Of a stretch of 64,000 nt of DNA, positions 44,205 to 53,204 are shown piece by piece. A program made the position numbers and the translations under genes. Every line of letters begins with the position of its first letter. Positions within the stretch are counted from its first letter, which is position 1. The stretch covers positions 434,001 through 498,000 of the forward strand of contig NZ_JAHVXI010000002.1 of NCBI RefSeq assembly GCF_021032705.1. The letters run 5' to 3'. Below the pieces are notes generated by a model. The model was not told the origin of the DNA. It ran no database searches and was given only the letters and a program-made list of their open reading frames with translations. The DNA is from Psychroserpens luteolus. GTDB taxonomy: Bacteria > Bacteroidota > Bacteroidia > Flavobacteriales > Flavobacteriaceae.

Positions 44205-44663
44205 TTAATCTTGCTTACAGTCGCGTCTTCGTGTATCTATCAAGTAAATAATTTTCCATGCTCCCTCTTGCTTGAATAATTGGAATGAATTGACGCCACA
44301 ATGACTAAAGTTTTTATCAAACCAAAAGTTATAAGGTGTCCAAGCATGTGCCATATCGCCATCCACTTGAATATTAAATCCTAGAAGTTCTTCCTTAAAT
44401 GTTTTTTCTTTGGGAATAGATACAATTGAATTTAAAAACTTTTTAAACTCAGACGTGTTTAAAACAGCTTTACCTTCTCTGTTTTTCCCAATAGATTGCA
44501 TTTTTATATCCTTGCCAACTGTTTCTAAAATGATCGTACTGTCCTGTTTATGAAAGCCTTCAAAAAAACGCTCGATAGTCGCTTTTACATTATCACTTTC
44601 TGAAGATTGAGAAAATGAAAATGACGTGATCATGATGGCAATAAAAAAGATATAATTTTTCAT
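44205..44663 (-). CDS. Secreted NTF2-like (SnoaL/DUF4440-type) protein
   Basis: This 152-residue protein has a signal peptide (MKNYIFFIAIMITSFSFSQ) and a cone-shaped NTF2-like fold: NVKATIERFFEGFHKQDSTIILETVGKD at the start and HCGVNSFQLFKQEGAWKIIYLIDTRR at the end. Such domains bind small hydrophobic ligands or act as enzymes; here the role is unknown. It is convergent with sdaA. Confidence 0.78.
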   Translation of the reverse strand: MKNYIFFIAIMITSFSFSQSSESDNVKATIERFFEGFHKQDSTIILETVGKDIKMQSIGKNREGKAVLNTSEFKKFLNSIVSIPKEKTFKEELLGFNIQVDGDMAHAWTPYNFWFDKNFSHCGVNSFQLFKQEGAWKIIYLIDTRRRDCKQD

Positions 44664-44768
44664 GTGTTTAAAATTTCAGTTAAATTATAAAATTAATAGT
44701 TTTTAGACGCTAGAATAAATAAAGTTTAACAAAACTCTGTATTTTTACACATAATTAATTTCCACACT

Positions 44769-45587
44769 ATGTCTGTAGCAAAAAAAGATTACAAAAGAAT
44801 CACAGTAAAGTCTCTTGTTGATATGAAAAAAAACAACGAGAAAATATCCATGCTTACTGCTTATGATTATACTATGGCCAAAATCGTTGATGAGGCTGGC
44901 GTTGATGTTATTTTAGTCGGAGATTCGGCAAGTAATGTGATGGCTGGACATGAAACCACTTTACCTATTACTTTAGATCAAATGATTTATCACGCGTCTT
45001 CGGTAGTAAGAGCTATTGACAGAGCCTTGGTTGTTGTTGACTTACCATTTGGAAGTTATCAAAGTGATCCCAAAGAAGCCTTACGCTCTGCTATTAGAAT
45101 TATGAAAGAATCTGGTGGTCATGCAGTGAAAATGGAAGGTGGCAAAGAGGTCAAAGAATCTATTAAACGTATTCTAAATGCTGGTATTCCTGTAATGGGA
45201 CATTTAGGATTAACTCCTCAATCCATATATAAATTTGGTACTTATACGGTTAGAGCTAAGGAAGAACAAGAAGCAAAGCAACTAAAAGAAGACGCCTTAA
45301 TGCTAGAAAAAGCAGGCTGTTTTGGAATTGTACTTGAGAAAATTCCTGCAAAACTAGCTCAAGAAGTTGCTGAAAGTGTATCGATACCTGTTATTGGTAT
45401 TGGTGCTGGTGCTGGAGTTGATGGTCAAGTTTTGGTTTTACATGATATGATTGGTATGACTCATGAGTTTAATCCTCGTTTCTTACGTCGCTACATGAAC
45501 CTTTACGAAGATATGACAACAGCGATTGGTCAATATGTTGATGACGTAAAAGCTGTTAGCTTTCCAAACGATAAAGAACAATATTAA
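44769..45587 (+). CDS. panB: 3-Methyl-2-oxobutanoate hydroxymethyltransferase
   Basis: This 272-residue TIM-barrel enzyme begins [19 protein letters not shown] and contains [48 protein letters not shown] and [14 protein letters not shown]. These match PanB, which adds a hydroxymethyl group from methylene-tetrahydrofolate in pantothenate synthesis. It precedes an RluA-type gene by 15 bases. Confidence 0.95.
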   Translation: MSVAKKDYKRITVKSLVDMKKNNEKISMLTAYDYTMAKIVDEAGVDVILVGDSASNVMAGHETTLPITLDQMIYHASSVVRAIDRALVVVDLPFGSYQSDPKEALRSAIRIMKESGGHAVKMEGGKEVKESIKRILNAGIPVMGHLGLTPQSIYKFGTYTVRAKEEQEAKQLKEDALMLEKAGCFGIVLEKIPAKLAQEVAESVSIPVIGIGAGAGVDGQVLVLHDMIGMTHEFNPRFLRRYMNLYEDMTTAIGQYVDDVKAVSFPNDKEQY

Positions 45588-45602
45588 TTAACATCTCAAG
45601 AA

Positions 45603-46307
45603 TTGTCTAAAGGTAAGATCCTTTCAAATACATCTAATTTACAAGTACTCTACGAAGACAATCATATCATCATCGTAAATAAGCGTGCAGGTGATATTGT
45701 ACAAGGTGACAAAACTGGTGACAAGCCACTAAGCGATGTTGTCAAAGATTATATCAAAGACAAATACAATAAGCCAGGTAATGTCTATTTAGGTGTTGTA
45801 CACCGTCTCGACAGACCAACTACTGGTGTTGTATTGTTTTCTAAAACGAGTAAGGCTTTACCACGACTCAATAAACTGTTCGCTGAAAAAAAAGCAAATA
45901 AAACCTATTGGGCCATCGTAAAGAATCGTCCTAAAGTATCGCAAGACACTTTAATACATTGGCTCAAAAAAAATCCGAAAAACAATAAATCTACAGCCTA
46001 TCATAAAGAAATTAAAGACAGTAAAAAAGCCATTCTGCATTATAAACTGATTAAATCCTTAGATAATTATCATGTATTAGAAATTGAATTAGAAACTGGT
46101 AGACATCATCAAATTAGGAGTCAGTTGTCAACTATTGGATCTCCAATAAAAGGAGATTTAAAGTATGGTTTTGATCGTAGTAATAAAGATGCGAGTATTA
46201 GTTTACATGCAAGGCAATTACGGTTTATTCATCCTGTCTCAAAAGTTGAAATTGATGTTACTGCGCCATTTCCAAAAGATGCTATTTGGCAGGCTTGTGA
46301 GCATTAA
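45603..46307 (+). CDS. RluA family pseudouridine synthase
   Basis: This 234-residue protein appears to start with TTG, since no ATG lies between the panB stop and the start of homology (LQVLYEDNHIIIVNKRAGD). The catalytic Asp motif is VVHRLDRPTTGVVLFSKT, followed by TYWAIVKNRP and LETGRHHQIRSQL. There is no S4 domain. It modifies uridines in rRNA or tRNA; the site is not predictable. Its end overlaps the convergent histidine kinase gene by 4 bases. Confidence 0.9.
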   Translation: MSKGKILSNTSNLQVLYEDNHIIIVNKRAGDIVQGDKTGDKPLSDVVKDYIKDKYNKPGNVYLGVVHRLDRPTTGVVLFSKTSKALPRLNKLFAEKKANKTYWAIVKNRPKVSQDTLIHWLKKNPKNNKSTAYHKEIKDSKKAILHYKLIKSLDNYHVLEIELETGRHHQIRSQLSTIGSPIKGDLKYGFDRSNKDASISLHARQLRFIHPVSKVEIDVTAPFPKDAIWQACEH

Positions 46308-47125
46308 TCGTTAAATGGATATTTGATTGTAAGCTGAACACCTTCATTAGGCTGTGACGTCATATGAAAAGTCGCATTGATTAATTCGGCTCTACTTTTC
46401 ATATTAATAAGTCCTGATCCTTTTTCTGCGGAAACTACATCAAATCCATTACCATCATCAGAAGCAATTATAGTCAATTGATTGGGTGTATAATTTAAAA
46501 TAACTTTTAAACTATCGGCTTCAGAATATTTAACCGAATTAGAAAAGAACTCTTGAAGAATTCTAAAAATAATGATTTCATGCTTTTTCTCACTGAAATC
46601 CCGTTTTGAGCCTTTAACTTCCAGTTCTGCCGAAGTAAACTTCATACGCTTTAAACGGTTGAGTTCATTGCTGATAGATTCTTCAAACCCCATATTTAGG
46701 AGCACGTCATTATTCAAAGATTTAGATAATGCGCGCACTTCTTTCAGACTATCCTTAACAATATCTGATGTTTCCTGTACTTTAGACTTAATGTCTTCTG
46801 GGACTTTTGTCCCTAACATGTTGAGCTGCATGCTGGCATAAGCGAGTAATTGACCAACATTGTCGTGTAACTCCCATCCAACATGTTTTAAGGTTTGTTC
46901 TTGTATTTCGGTTTGTGTACGAGAAAGTTCTTCATCAAACACTTTTTGCTGTTCAATTTGATCTAAAAGCAGTTTGTTTTTTCGCTTTTGAAACGTCACA
47001 AAAAAAAGCACAACCATTACTGAAAGCAATAATAAAGCAAAAATAACATAGCCAATTAAAGCTAATTGTTCTTCATTTATTGCTTGCTCTTCTTGAGCGA
47101 ATACCAAAAACCAAAAGCAAAACAT
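46304..47125 (-). CDS. Membrane sensor histidine kinase (HisKA_3 type)
   Basis: This 273-residue protein starts with a signal-like segment (MFCFWFLVFAQ), then one transmembrane helix (LIGYVIFALLLLSVMVVLFF), a coiled coil and the HisKA_3 dimerisation box WELHDNVGQLLAYASMQLN with phospho-acceptor His87. The HATPase domain has ILQEFFSNSVKYSEA (N box) and ASDDGNGFD (G1 box). It overlaps the preceding membrane gene by 49 bases. No response regulator is encoded nearby, so the partner is elsewhere. A later start cannot be excluded. Confidence 0.87.
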   Translation of the reverse strand: MFCFWFLVFAQEEQAINEEQLALIGYVIFALLLLSVMVVLFFVTFQKRKNKLLLDQIEQQKVFDEELSRTQTEIQEQTLKHVGWELHDNVGQLLAYASMQLNMLGTKVPEDIKSKVQETSDIVKDSLKEVRALSKSLNNDVLLNMGFEESISNELNRLKRMKFTSAELEVKGSKRDFSEKKHEIIIFRILQEFFSNSVKYSEADSLKVILNYTPNQLTIIASDDGNGFDVVSAEKGSGLINMKSRAELINATFHMTSQPNEGVQLTIKYPFND

Positions 47126-47787
47126 AGGTAGGTAAAAATATTAATTAATAGTAATAATACTGCTCTAAACTCTATAAAATCCCTATTCATATCGTAAAAA
47201 TAAGCATCAAAAATAAATAGTGGTGTTACACATAAATACCATAGTAATAAAGCTACACTAATATAAAATGATGGTAATTTATAATAAATGAGTATGAATT
47301 CACTTTTCATCAATTCCACAAAGTAGAATACAACAAAAAGACAAACAATTATTGACGCTAATATGTTATCATAAGGTAATCCTTTTATAAAAAATGCATC
47401 TGTAAAAATATAGAAACATGTTGAAAACAATGTATAAAAAACAACAACCACTCTAATTATAAGCTTAAGAGACTTTGTTTTCAATAAGTCTGAATAGAAA
47501 ATTCCTAACAAACCAATAGTTAGTAAGGAATAAATATTATATAACCATCTATTCTCACAAAATACGCTATTTTTTAAGTTAATATACCATTGGTAATCAT
47601 AATTATTGAGCAACAACATTGAATAAGATCCTACCCACTCAACAATTACTGTCAACCACAAGTATTGAACAAAAATTTTGAGTGGGTAGTTTTTAGTTTT
47701 TCTTAGATAAATTGTACCAGACAAGGCAGCAATTAGCTCGACAGATTTTGTAATTGCTGAATAATTATTTAACAAAAACTCTTTCAA
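47077..47787 (-). CDS. Multi-pass membrane protein, probable sensor module
   Basis: This 236-residue protein has about seven hydrophobic helices, no recognisable enzymatic motif and a short basic C terminus (WYSLKKSKQ). Its gene overlaps the histidine kinase gene by 49 bases, so the two are coexpressed and may form a split sensor. I do not recognise the family. Confidence 0.72.
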   Translation of the reverse strand: MKEFLLNNYSAITKSVELIAALSGTIYLRKTKNYPLKIFVQYLWLTVIVEWVGSYSMLLLNNYDYQWYINLKNSVFCENRWLYNIYSLLTIGLLGIFYSDLLKTKSLKLIIRVVVVFYTLFSTCFYIFTDAFFIKGLPYDNILASIIVCLFVVFYFVELMKSEFILIYYKLPSFYISVALLLWYLCVTPLFIFDAYFYDMNRDFIEFRAVLLLLINIFTYLCFAFGFWYSLKKSKQ

Positions 47788-47802
47788 ATGTTTCTTTCTT
47801 TT

Positions 47803-48318
47803 TTATTGCGGATAATTCGCCGAAGGAGGAATCCCATTTCCACCATGATCTAGGCCACTACCTCCTGGTATATCACCATTCCCACCTTCTTGTTTGAGGT
47901 TGATCATATTACCTTCAGATTTGTTTAAATAGCCAGTTGGCACAAATAAGAATGTTGAATAACCTGGGCGATCAGCTAAAGCTGGACGTGCTCCAGGGTA
48001 TATTCGTATGCCATCCATAGTGTATCCTAATTCTCCTGCCTCTTTTTCAGCAAGTGTTAGGAAGTTGCGCAAGTCTTCTAAAGAATACCATGATGATCTG
48101 TTATCACCACCTTCAATGCCTCTAAAAACACTATCATTAATACTGTAATACCTTGGGTTGTAAGCTTCGGTTAATATTTTGATTTCTTCAGGTGAAATCA
48201 TACCTTTTGGTGTTGGTGTGTCACTCATACCGTCAACATTTTTAATATTATGAAAGTAAAAATACATGGCAATAGCGCCAATAACAATCCCTAAAATAAT
48301 TGGTCCTAATTTTTTCAT
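47803..48318 (-). CDS. Membrane-anchored hypothetical protein
   Basis: This 171-residue protein has an N-terminal transmembrane anchor (LGPIILGIVIGAIAMYFYF), then PKGMISPEEIKILTEAYNPR, YSLEDLRNFLTLAEKEAGE and GIRIYPGARP. The C terminus is rich in Gly, Asn and Pro. It is first in a three-gene unit with the seven-helix protein and the kinase (15 bases to the next gene). The unit suggests a signalling accessory; function is unknown. Confidence 0.7.
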   Translation of the reverse strand: MKKLGPIILGIVIGAIAMYFYFHNIKNVDGMSDTPTPKGMISPEEIKILTEAYNPRYYSINDSVFRGIEGGDNRSSWYSLEDLRNFLTLAEKEAGELGYTMDGIRIYPGARPALADRPGYSTFLFVPTGYLNKSEGNMINLKQEGGNGDIPGGSGLDHGGNGIPPSANYPQ

Positions 48319-48409
48319 AATTTGGTTAGTTTTGAATTAATTGTATCGTAATGTATTGAAAATCTAAATACAAAACCATTATTTATGTTAAAATTTAGGT
48401 TTTTTCTTA

Positions 48410-49258
48410 CTAATTTATACATTTAAACCGAATCATATCACCCAAAAACTTCTGAGATAACACATGAATTGAGGCTTCTGTAAGCTGCAAAATTCTTGGA
48501 TATCCACCTGTTACTTGACAGTCCCTCATTAAGACCATAAGCTGCCCCGAAGGTGTTAATTGTACTGTCCCTGGCAACACCAAAGATGTGATGATACCGT
48601 CTAAAGAATTATGCAAGGTTTCGTTAAATTGATATGCCATTCGGTTGCTATTCATAGAGATTGTAAACTCTTGATTAACTAACAACTCTTTCAAATGTGT
48701 ATCAAGTTTTTCATATTCAGGACCAATAGTTACCTCTATACTGTGCTTATAAAAATGTGTTGTATCAATTTTTATTGAAGAAAACATCTTCGAATCCACA
48801 TAATTTCTTCCTACAATTGGTAATACATCACCCTTTTTTAATCTTACATCATCAGTAATTCCCTTATACATACTTCTGCTATTCATAACCATTTTAGTTT
48901 GAAATCCTCCAGCAACGGCTATATAGGTTCTGCAGCCATACTCCCTTTTTCCAAAACTCAATACATCATTTACCTTGACCGAAATTTCAATATTGTTTCT
49001 AACAGGATTTCCGTTTATAGCAGGTTGCATTTGAGCTCCTGTAATACAAATTGAAGTGTCTGCATGAAATTTCAGTTTGGGTCCAACGATCGTAGATTCG
49101 ATAACTGCAGCATCACTAGGATTGCCTAAGATAGAATTTGCTAATGTATATGAATAGTTATCCATTGCTCCCGAAAACGGAATTCCAAATTCTTGGAAAC
49201 CCATTCTACCACTATCTTGAATAGTATCTAACAATCCAGCTTTAAGTAATTCAATCAT
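48410..49258 (-). CDS. pxpC: 5-Oxoprolinase subunit PxpC (biotin-dependent carboxyltransferase-like)
   Basis: The start is taken at MIELLKAGLLDTIQDSGR (49258), four codons inside the longest frame. The 282-residue protein carries GFQEFGIPFSGAMDNYSYTL, ITGAQMQPAINGNPV and the C-terminal GGYPRILQLTEAS. These match the PxpC/KipA family. With PxpA and PxpB it forms the bacterial ATP-dependent 5-oxoprolinase. It overlaps pxpB by 8 bases and is the last gene of the operon. Confidence 0.9.
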   Translation of the reverse strand: MIELLKAGLLDTIQDSGRMGFQEFGIPFSGAMDNYSYTLANSILGNPSDAAVIESTIVGPKLKFHADTSICITGAQMQPAINGNPVRNNIEISVKVNDVLSFGKREYGCRTYIAVAGGFQTKMVMNSRSMYKGITDDVRLKKGDVLPIVGRNYVDSKMFSSIKIDTTHFYKHSIEVTIGPEYEKLDTHLKELLVNQEFTISMNSNRMAYQFNETLHNSLDGIITSLVLPGTVQLTPSGQLMVLMRDCQVTGGYPRILQLTEASIHVLSQKFLGDMIRFKCIN

Positions 49259-49982
49259 CAACCACCTCACTTTCTAATTGATAGGCACCTGTCTCTATTT
49301 GCGTCAAAATAGTTTGATATTCGCTCCTGTCTATTGGAAAAAACTGAATTTTATCGCCTGAATTTGCAAAACACGGTCTGTCTTTGTTTAAATCAAAAAA
49401 CTCTAAAGGTGAATTCCCTATGATATGCCATCCTCCAGGACTCGCATTTGGATAGATTCCGGTTTGTTGCCCTCCTATGGCAACTGCTCCTTTTCTAACC
49501 TCTAATCTCGGACTCTTTTTCCTCGGAACATATAAGCGTTCATCCAATCCTCCCAAGTATAAAAAGCCTGGCAAAAAGCCAATAAAAAAAACCGTGTAAT
49601 CTGCTTTAGAATGCAAAGAAATAATGTCAGAAATTGAGTGCTTTTTTTCTTTGGAAATCTCATCTAAATCCAATCCAAATTCTTCGTCATAGCACACAGG
49701 AACCTTCCAACGTCTTGTGATACGTTTAGCCTTACTCGTTCTACTGAAATAAAGTCCTTTTAAGGTGGGTATTTCATCATAGATTTTATCAATAGTATAT
49801 TTATAAATAACTAATATCGAGTTGTATGCATTATTTATTTGAAGTATAGATTTAATATTTGAATTCTCTATGTGAGCTTTAAATATTAAGACGTCTTCAA
49901 GGATATTTAGAGCTATTTCGGCAGGCCATTCTATCAAAATAGAATGCTCAGAAAATGGTTTATATTTAAGTTCAAAATCCAT
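49251..49982 (-). CDS. pxpB: 5-Oxoprolinase subunit PxpB (KipI-like)
   Basis: The start is taken at ATG 49982 (MDFELKYKPFSEHSILIEW), 8 bases after pxpA; an upstream TTG at 49994 would only add four residues. The 243-residue cyclophilin-like protein has the family motifs VCYDEEFGLDLDEIS, FFIGFLPGFLYLGGLD, PRLEVRKGAVAIGGQQTGIYP and GGWHIIGNSPL. It pairs with PxpC in the oxoprolinase; the B. subtilis homologue KipI inhibits kinase KinA. Confidence 0.9.
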   Translation of the reverse strand: MDFELKYKPFSEHSILIEWPAEIALNILEDVLIFKAHIENSNIKSILQINNAYNSILVIYKYTIDKIYDEIPTLKGLYFSRTSKAKRITRRWKVPVCYDEEFGLDLDEISKEKKHSISDIISLHSKADYTVFFIGFLPGFLYLGGLDERLYVPRKKSPRLEVRKGAVAIGGQQTGIYPNASPGGWHIIGNSPLEFFDLNKDRPCFANSGDKIQFFPIDRSEYQTILTQIETGAYQLESEVVDD

Positions 49983-49990
49983 AACTGCTA

Positions 49991-50725
49991 TCAAGAAATT
50001 TCGATATTATTTTGTTTCAATCTATGAATTAAATGCTCTAAGTTTTGTACTACATTTTTGCCGTCTCCATGCACGCAAAACGTATCTGCTTTTAATACCA
50101 CTTCTACTCCATTTATCGCAGTCACTTTTTCATTTAAAACAATCTGGCTAACTTGCTCAAACATGATTTCCGCATCATGGATTAATGCATTTTCTTTGCG
50201 CCTTGATACTAAAGTCAAGTCTTGGTTGTAATTTCTATCAGCAAAAGCTTCAAACCTGACTTGCAACCCTACTTGAGAAGCTATGTCTGCAATAACCGAT
50301 TTATAAGGCGCATATAAAATCAAGTTCTTATCAATATCTTTAATCACACTAACTACGACCTGAGCTATTTCCTTGTTTACTGAAGCCTTATTATACAATG
50401 CGCCATGTGGTTTAACATGATGTAAACTAATATGCTTTTGGTCTAGGATGCTTTTTAAGCTTCTTATTTGATTATATATAGCGTTATAGAGTAATTCATC
50501 AGACATGTTCATTTCCTTTCGGCCAAAGTTCTCTCTATCTGGAAATGAAGGATGTGCTCCAATTTTAACTTCAAACTTTTGAGCCAAATCAGCAACAAAA
50601 CTCATTGTAGCCTCATCTCCTGCATGACCACCACAAGCAATATTGCATGAAGAAATTAAAGGCATAAGTAAATCTTCATTACCAATACCTTCTCCCAAAT
50701 CACAATTGATATCTACAAGAATCAT
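49991..50725 (-). CDS. pxpA: 5-Oxoprolinase subunit PxpA (LamB/YcsF)
   Basis: This 244-residue protein begins MILVDINCDLGEGIGNEDLL and contains SCNIACGGHAGDEATM, HPSFPDRENFGRK, HVKPHGALYNKA and CVHGDGKNV, the LamB/YcsF signature set. It is the third subunit of 5-oxoprolinase, which converts 5-oxoproline (a damage product of glutamine) to glutamate. The start overlaps the stop of the upstream transporter gene by one base. Confidence 0.93.
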   Translation of the reverse strand: MILVDINCDLGEGIGNEDLLMPLISSCNIACGGHAGDEATMSFVADLAQKFEVKIGAHPSFPDRENFGRKEMNMSDELLYNAIYNQIRSLKSILDQKHISLHHVKPHGALYNKASVNKEIAQVVVSVIKDIDKNLILYAPYKSVIADIASQVGLQVRFEAFADRNYNQDLTLVSRRKENALIHDAEIMFEQVSQIVLNEKVTAINGVEVVLKADTFCVHGDGKNVVQNLEHLIHRLKQNNIEIS

Positions 50726-51939
50726 TACAACAGATTAAACACTTTTAAAATACTCTTTATCCCTAAGAACAACGCTATTCCGAAGATAATGATTCCGAGA
50801 CCATTTTGCAGAACCGAATTCTTATGCTTACCAAGAATCGATGATTTATTCATGATCCAAATTAAAAACCCAGCAATAATAGGCAGTAATAAGCCATTAG
50901 CCACTTGAGCAAACTTTATAATTTCTATGGATTTAAATCCTACAGATGAAAATAACACACCTAAACCTAGAATAAACATCCAAACCGCTTTAAAACGAAC
51001 AGATTTCATATCTGACTTCCATCCTAGACATCCAGAAGCGACATATGCTGCTGCCAATGGTGCCGTAATGGCACTAGTAATACCAGCGGCAAATAAACCA
51101 ATAGATAAAAAATAGGATGCAAAATCGCCAAACAAAGGCTCTAAACCTTTGGCAAGATCTGCTGCTCCATTGACTTCATAGGTTTTTATTGCTGCAGCTG
51201 AAATAATAATACTCATCGAAACTATTCCTCCTAAAACAACAGCAATAATAGTATCTTTCCGAGCAAATTTTAGATCGGATTCTTTTTTCCATTTTTCCTT
51301 TACCAAAGCCGCATGAAGAAATAAATTATAAGGAACTACAGTTGTTCCTACCAATGCAATGACTGTCAACACACTTTCTCCAGAAAACTTTGGAATAAAT
51401 AATCCCTTAAATATATCAGTCAAATCAGGTTTTGTAACTATAGCAGTAATTAAAAACGCTAAACTCATTAAAATCACTAAAGTGATTAATGCTTTTTCTA
51501 AAACTTTATAATTTCCTATAAACAGTAACACAAAAGCAATAACACCAATTATCACGCTGTATACAGCGCTCGAATTAAATGATGAATTCCCAAATAATGC
51601 CTCCAGACCTAACACACTACCGCTTATATTTCCAGCTTCATACGCGGCATTTCCAACAACTATTGCCGACAAAATTAAAATGATAGCCAAAGTCCTAAAC
51701 AACGGATTTTTAATTTCAGTTCTAATCACTTCCGACAACCCTCTTTGGGATACAATACCTAAACGTGCCGACATTTCCTGCAAAACAATTGTTGCGAAAA
51801 TTGACAATAGCATTGCCCAAAGTAACGAAAACCCAAAGTTGACACCAGCAAGTGTGCAAACGGTTACTGTTCCTGGTCCGATAAAAGCAGCAGCAACCAA
51901 AGGTCCTGGACCAATATTTTTAAACCAGCTCTTAATCAC
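50725..51939 (-). CDS. Nramp-fold transporter lacking canonical metal ligands
   Basis: This 404-residue membrane protein has about 11 helices and the Nramp/LeuT arrangement. The helix-1 motif DPGN of metal transporters is GPGT here (residues 21-24), and the helix-6 MPH motif is VPY (residues 202-204). The metal-binding Asp, Asn and Met are therefore absent. It lies in the 5-oxoprolinase operon, like YcsG of B. subtilis, with a 1-base overlap to pxpA and 8 bases to DUF2891. Transport of 5-oxoproline or a related organic compound is more likely than of Mn/Fe (inference). Confidence 0.85.
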   Translation of the reverse strand: MIKSWFKNIGPGPLVAAAFIGPGTVTVCTLAGVNFGFSLLWAMLLSIFATIVLQEMSARLGIVSQRGLSEVIRTEIKNPLFRTLAIILILSAIVVGNAAYEAGNISGSVLGLEALFGNSSFNSSAVYSVIIGVIAFVLLFIGNYKVLEKALITLVILMSLAFLITAIVTKPDLTDIFKGLFIPKFSGESVLTVIALVGTTVVPYNLFLHAALVKEKWKKESDLKFARKDTIIAVVLGGIVSMSIIISAAAIKTYEVNGAADLAKGLEPLFGDFASYFLSIGLFAAGITSAITAPLAAAYVASGCLGWKSDMKSVRFKAVWMFILGLGVLFSSVGFKSIEIIKFAQVANGLLLPIIAGFLIWIMNKSSILGKHKNSVLQNGLGIIIFGIALFLGIKSILKVFNLL

Positions 51940-53053
51940 GTTCTACAGAATTTAAAGCATAAATTGCAAAACTTCCTAACCAGTGTCCGCCTTCATAACT
52001 ATCACCAACAATACTTGGCAACGAATAGTTAATGTGTTGATTGGCTATGTTTTTAAGATGACTGTATTCTGGTAAATCACGAGCAATTTCATTTAAACTC
52101 CATGCCCTTGAAAAATTCACGCCATCTAAGTGTACAAGCTTTCCATCTGTTCTGTCACTTACTTTTCCAGTAGTCATAGTAAAAGTATTGTCTTTTAACT
52201 GTGGAAGAAATGTGTTAATCCAAGTCTTAAAATCTTCGATTGGCAATACGCGTTTCATTAAAGCTGCTTCTTCAAGACAAGGTGATAGAAAATCAAACCC
52301 ACTTGGTTCCCAAGATAGCGGACAATCAGCATCATTACTATAGAAATCCTTAGCGCGTTGCTCGATCATAGACTTTAAAGGTTCATGTCCAACGGTTTTG
52401 GCATAATCGTAAGCAAATAAGAGTCCGAACGCCGTATTTGGATGTTCACCCACACGAATTGGGTAATTCAGTTTTGGTAAGAACTCTAAGTATTTGTTCA
52501 CAATTAAATCGGTTAGCGGTTGCAGATTAGCTTCTAATTCTCTCGCTAAAGGATCATCCCAAGTATGCAGTTCTTCTGCTAATTTTAAAAGCCAAGCCCA
52601 ACCATAGGTGCGTTCATATGTTCCATTATATTTTCCGAAGAAATAGGCCACTTCAGCTTTGATATTGGCTTCAGACATATTGCCAAGTAACATTTTCTTT
52701 GCTTTTTCAGCAGACTCTAACTCAGGAAATTGCTTTAACAAACTCACCAAACTCCAATGGCCATGAACAGCCGAATGCCAATCAAAGCAGCCATAAAACG
52801 CTGGATGTAAATCTTGAGGCGATTGTAAATCAGCATCGCTACCAATAGTTTGATTGAGTTTATTTGGATATTCAGTTTGAATGCAATGAATTGGCAATTG
52901 CGCCAAGCGATTGGCTTGCTCTAAATCGATTGTTGGGACCTGTACGTGTTCAATTTCTGGTTTAACTTCGGTAGTTTCAGTAGTATTTTTTTCCGAAGTA
53001 TTACAGCTAAAAAAGCATAACAGCAGAACGAATAGCAAACTATAAGATTTCAT
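51932..53053 (-). CDS. DUF2891 family lipoprotein
   Basis: This 373-residue protein has a lipoprotein signal ending FFSC (lipidated Cys at about residue 17), then ARLAQLPIHCIQTEYPNKL-like and HPAFYGCFDWHSAVHGHW segments that identify DUF2891. The HW and Trp-rich repeats suggest an alpha/alpha barrel related to glycan or sugar enzymes. It is the first gene of the five-gene unit DUF2891-transporter-pxpA-pxpB-pxpC, overlapping the transporter by 8 bases. Confidence 0.84.
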   Translation of the reverse strand: MKSYSLLFVLLLCFFSCNTSEKNTTETTEVKPEIEHVQVPTIDLEQANRLAQLPIHCIQTEYPNKLNQTIGSDADLQSPQDLHPAFYGCFDWHSAVHGHWSLVSLLKQFPELESAEKAKKMLLGNMSEANIKAEVAYFFGKYNGTYERTYGWAWLLKLAEELHTWDDPLARELEANLQPLTDLIVNKYLEFLPKLNYPIRVGEHPNTAFGLLFAYDYAKTVGHEPLKSMIEQRAKDFYSNDADCPLSWEPSGFDFLSPCLEEAALMKRVLPIEDFKTWINTFLPQLKDNTFTMTTGKVSDRTDGKLVHLDGVNFSRAWSLNEIARDLPEYSHLKNIANQHINYSLPSIVGDSYEGGHWLGSFAIYALNSVERD

Positions 53054-53077
53054 TTAAAAAGGTATGGGTTACTCAAG

Positions 53078-53109
53078 TAAAAGTACAATTAAAATGTTCG
53101 TTTTTTCAA
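53078..53109 (-). promoter_or_regulatory. Promoter of the DUF2891-pxp operon
   Basis: On the minus strand TTG (53107-53109) is followed after 21 bases by TACTTTTA (53078-53085), a 7 of 8 match to TAnnTTTG, 24 bases before the ATG at 53053. Confidence 0.5.
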
Positions 53110-53204
53110 CTTTTAAAAACTATACCTATGAATTTTATGAATAGTGCTTATATTTACTTGTAAATTGAAATCATATTTTTAATTAGCTATTAAACATCTG
53201 AACA

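Noticed and set aside
50725-51939. Calling the Nramp-fold protein mntH
   Set aside because: The metal-binding DPGN and MPH motifs are GPGT and VPY, and the operon is for 5-oxoproline metabolism.
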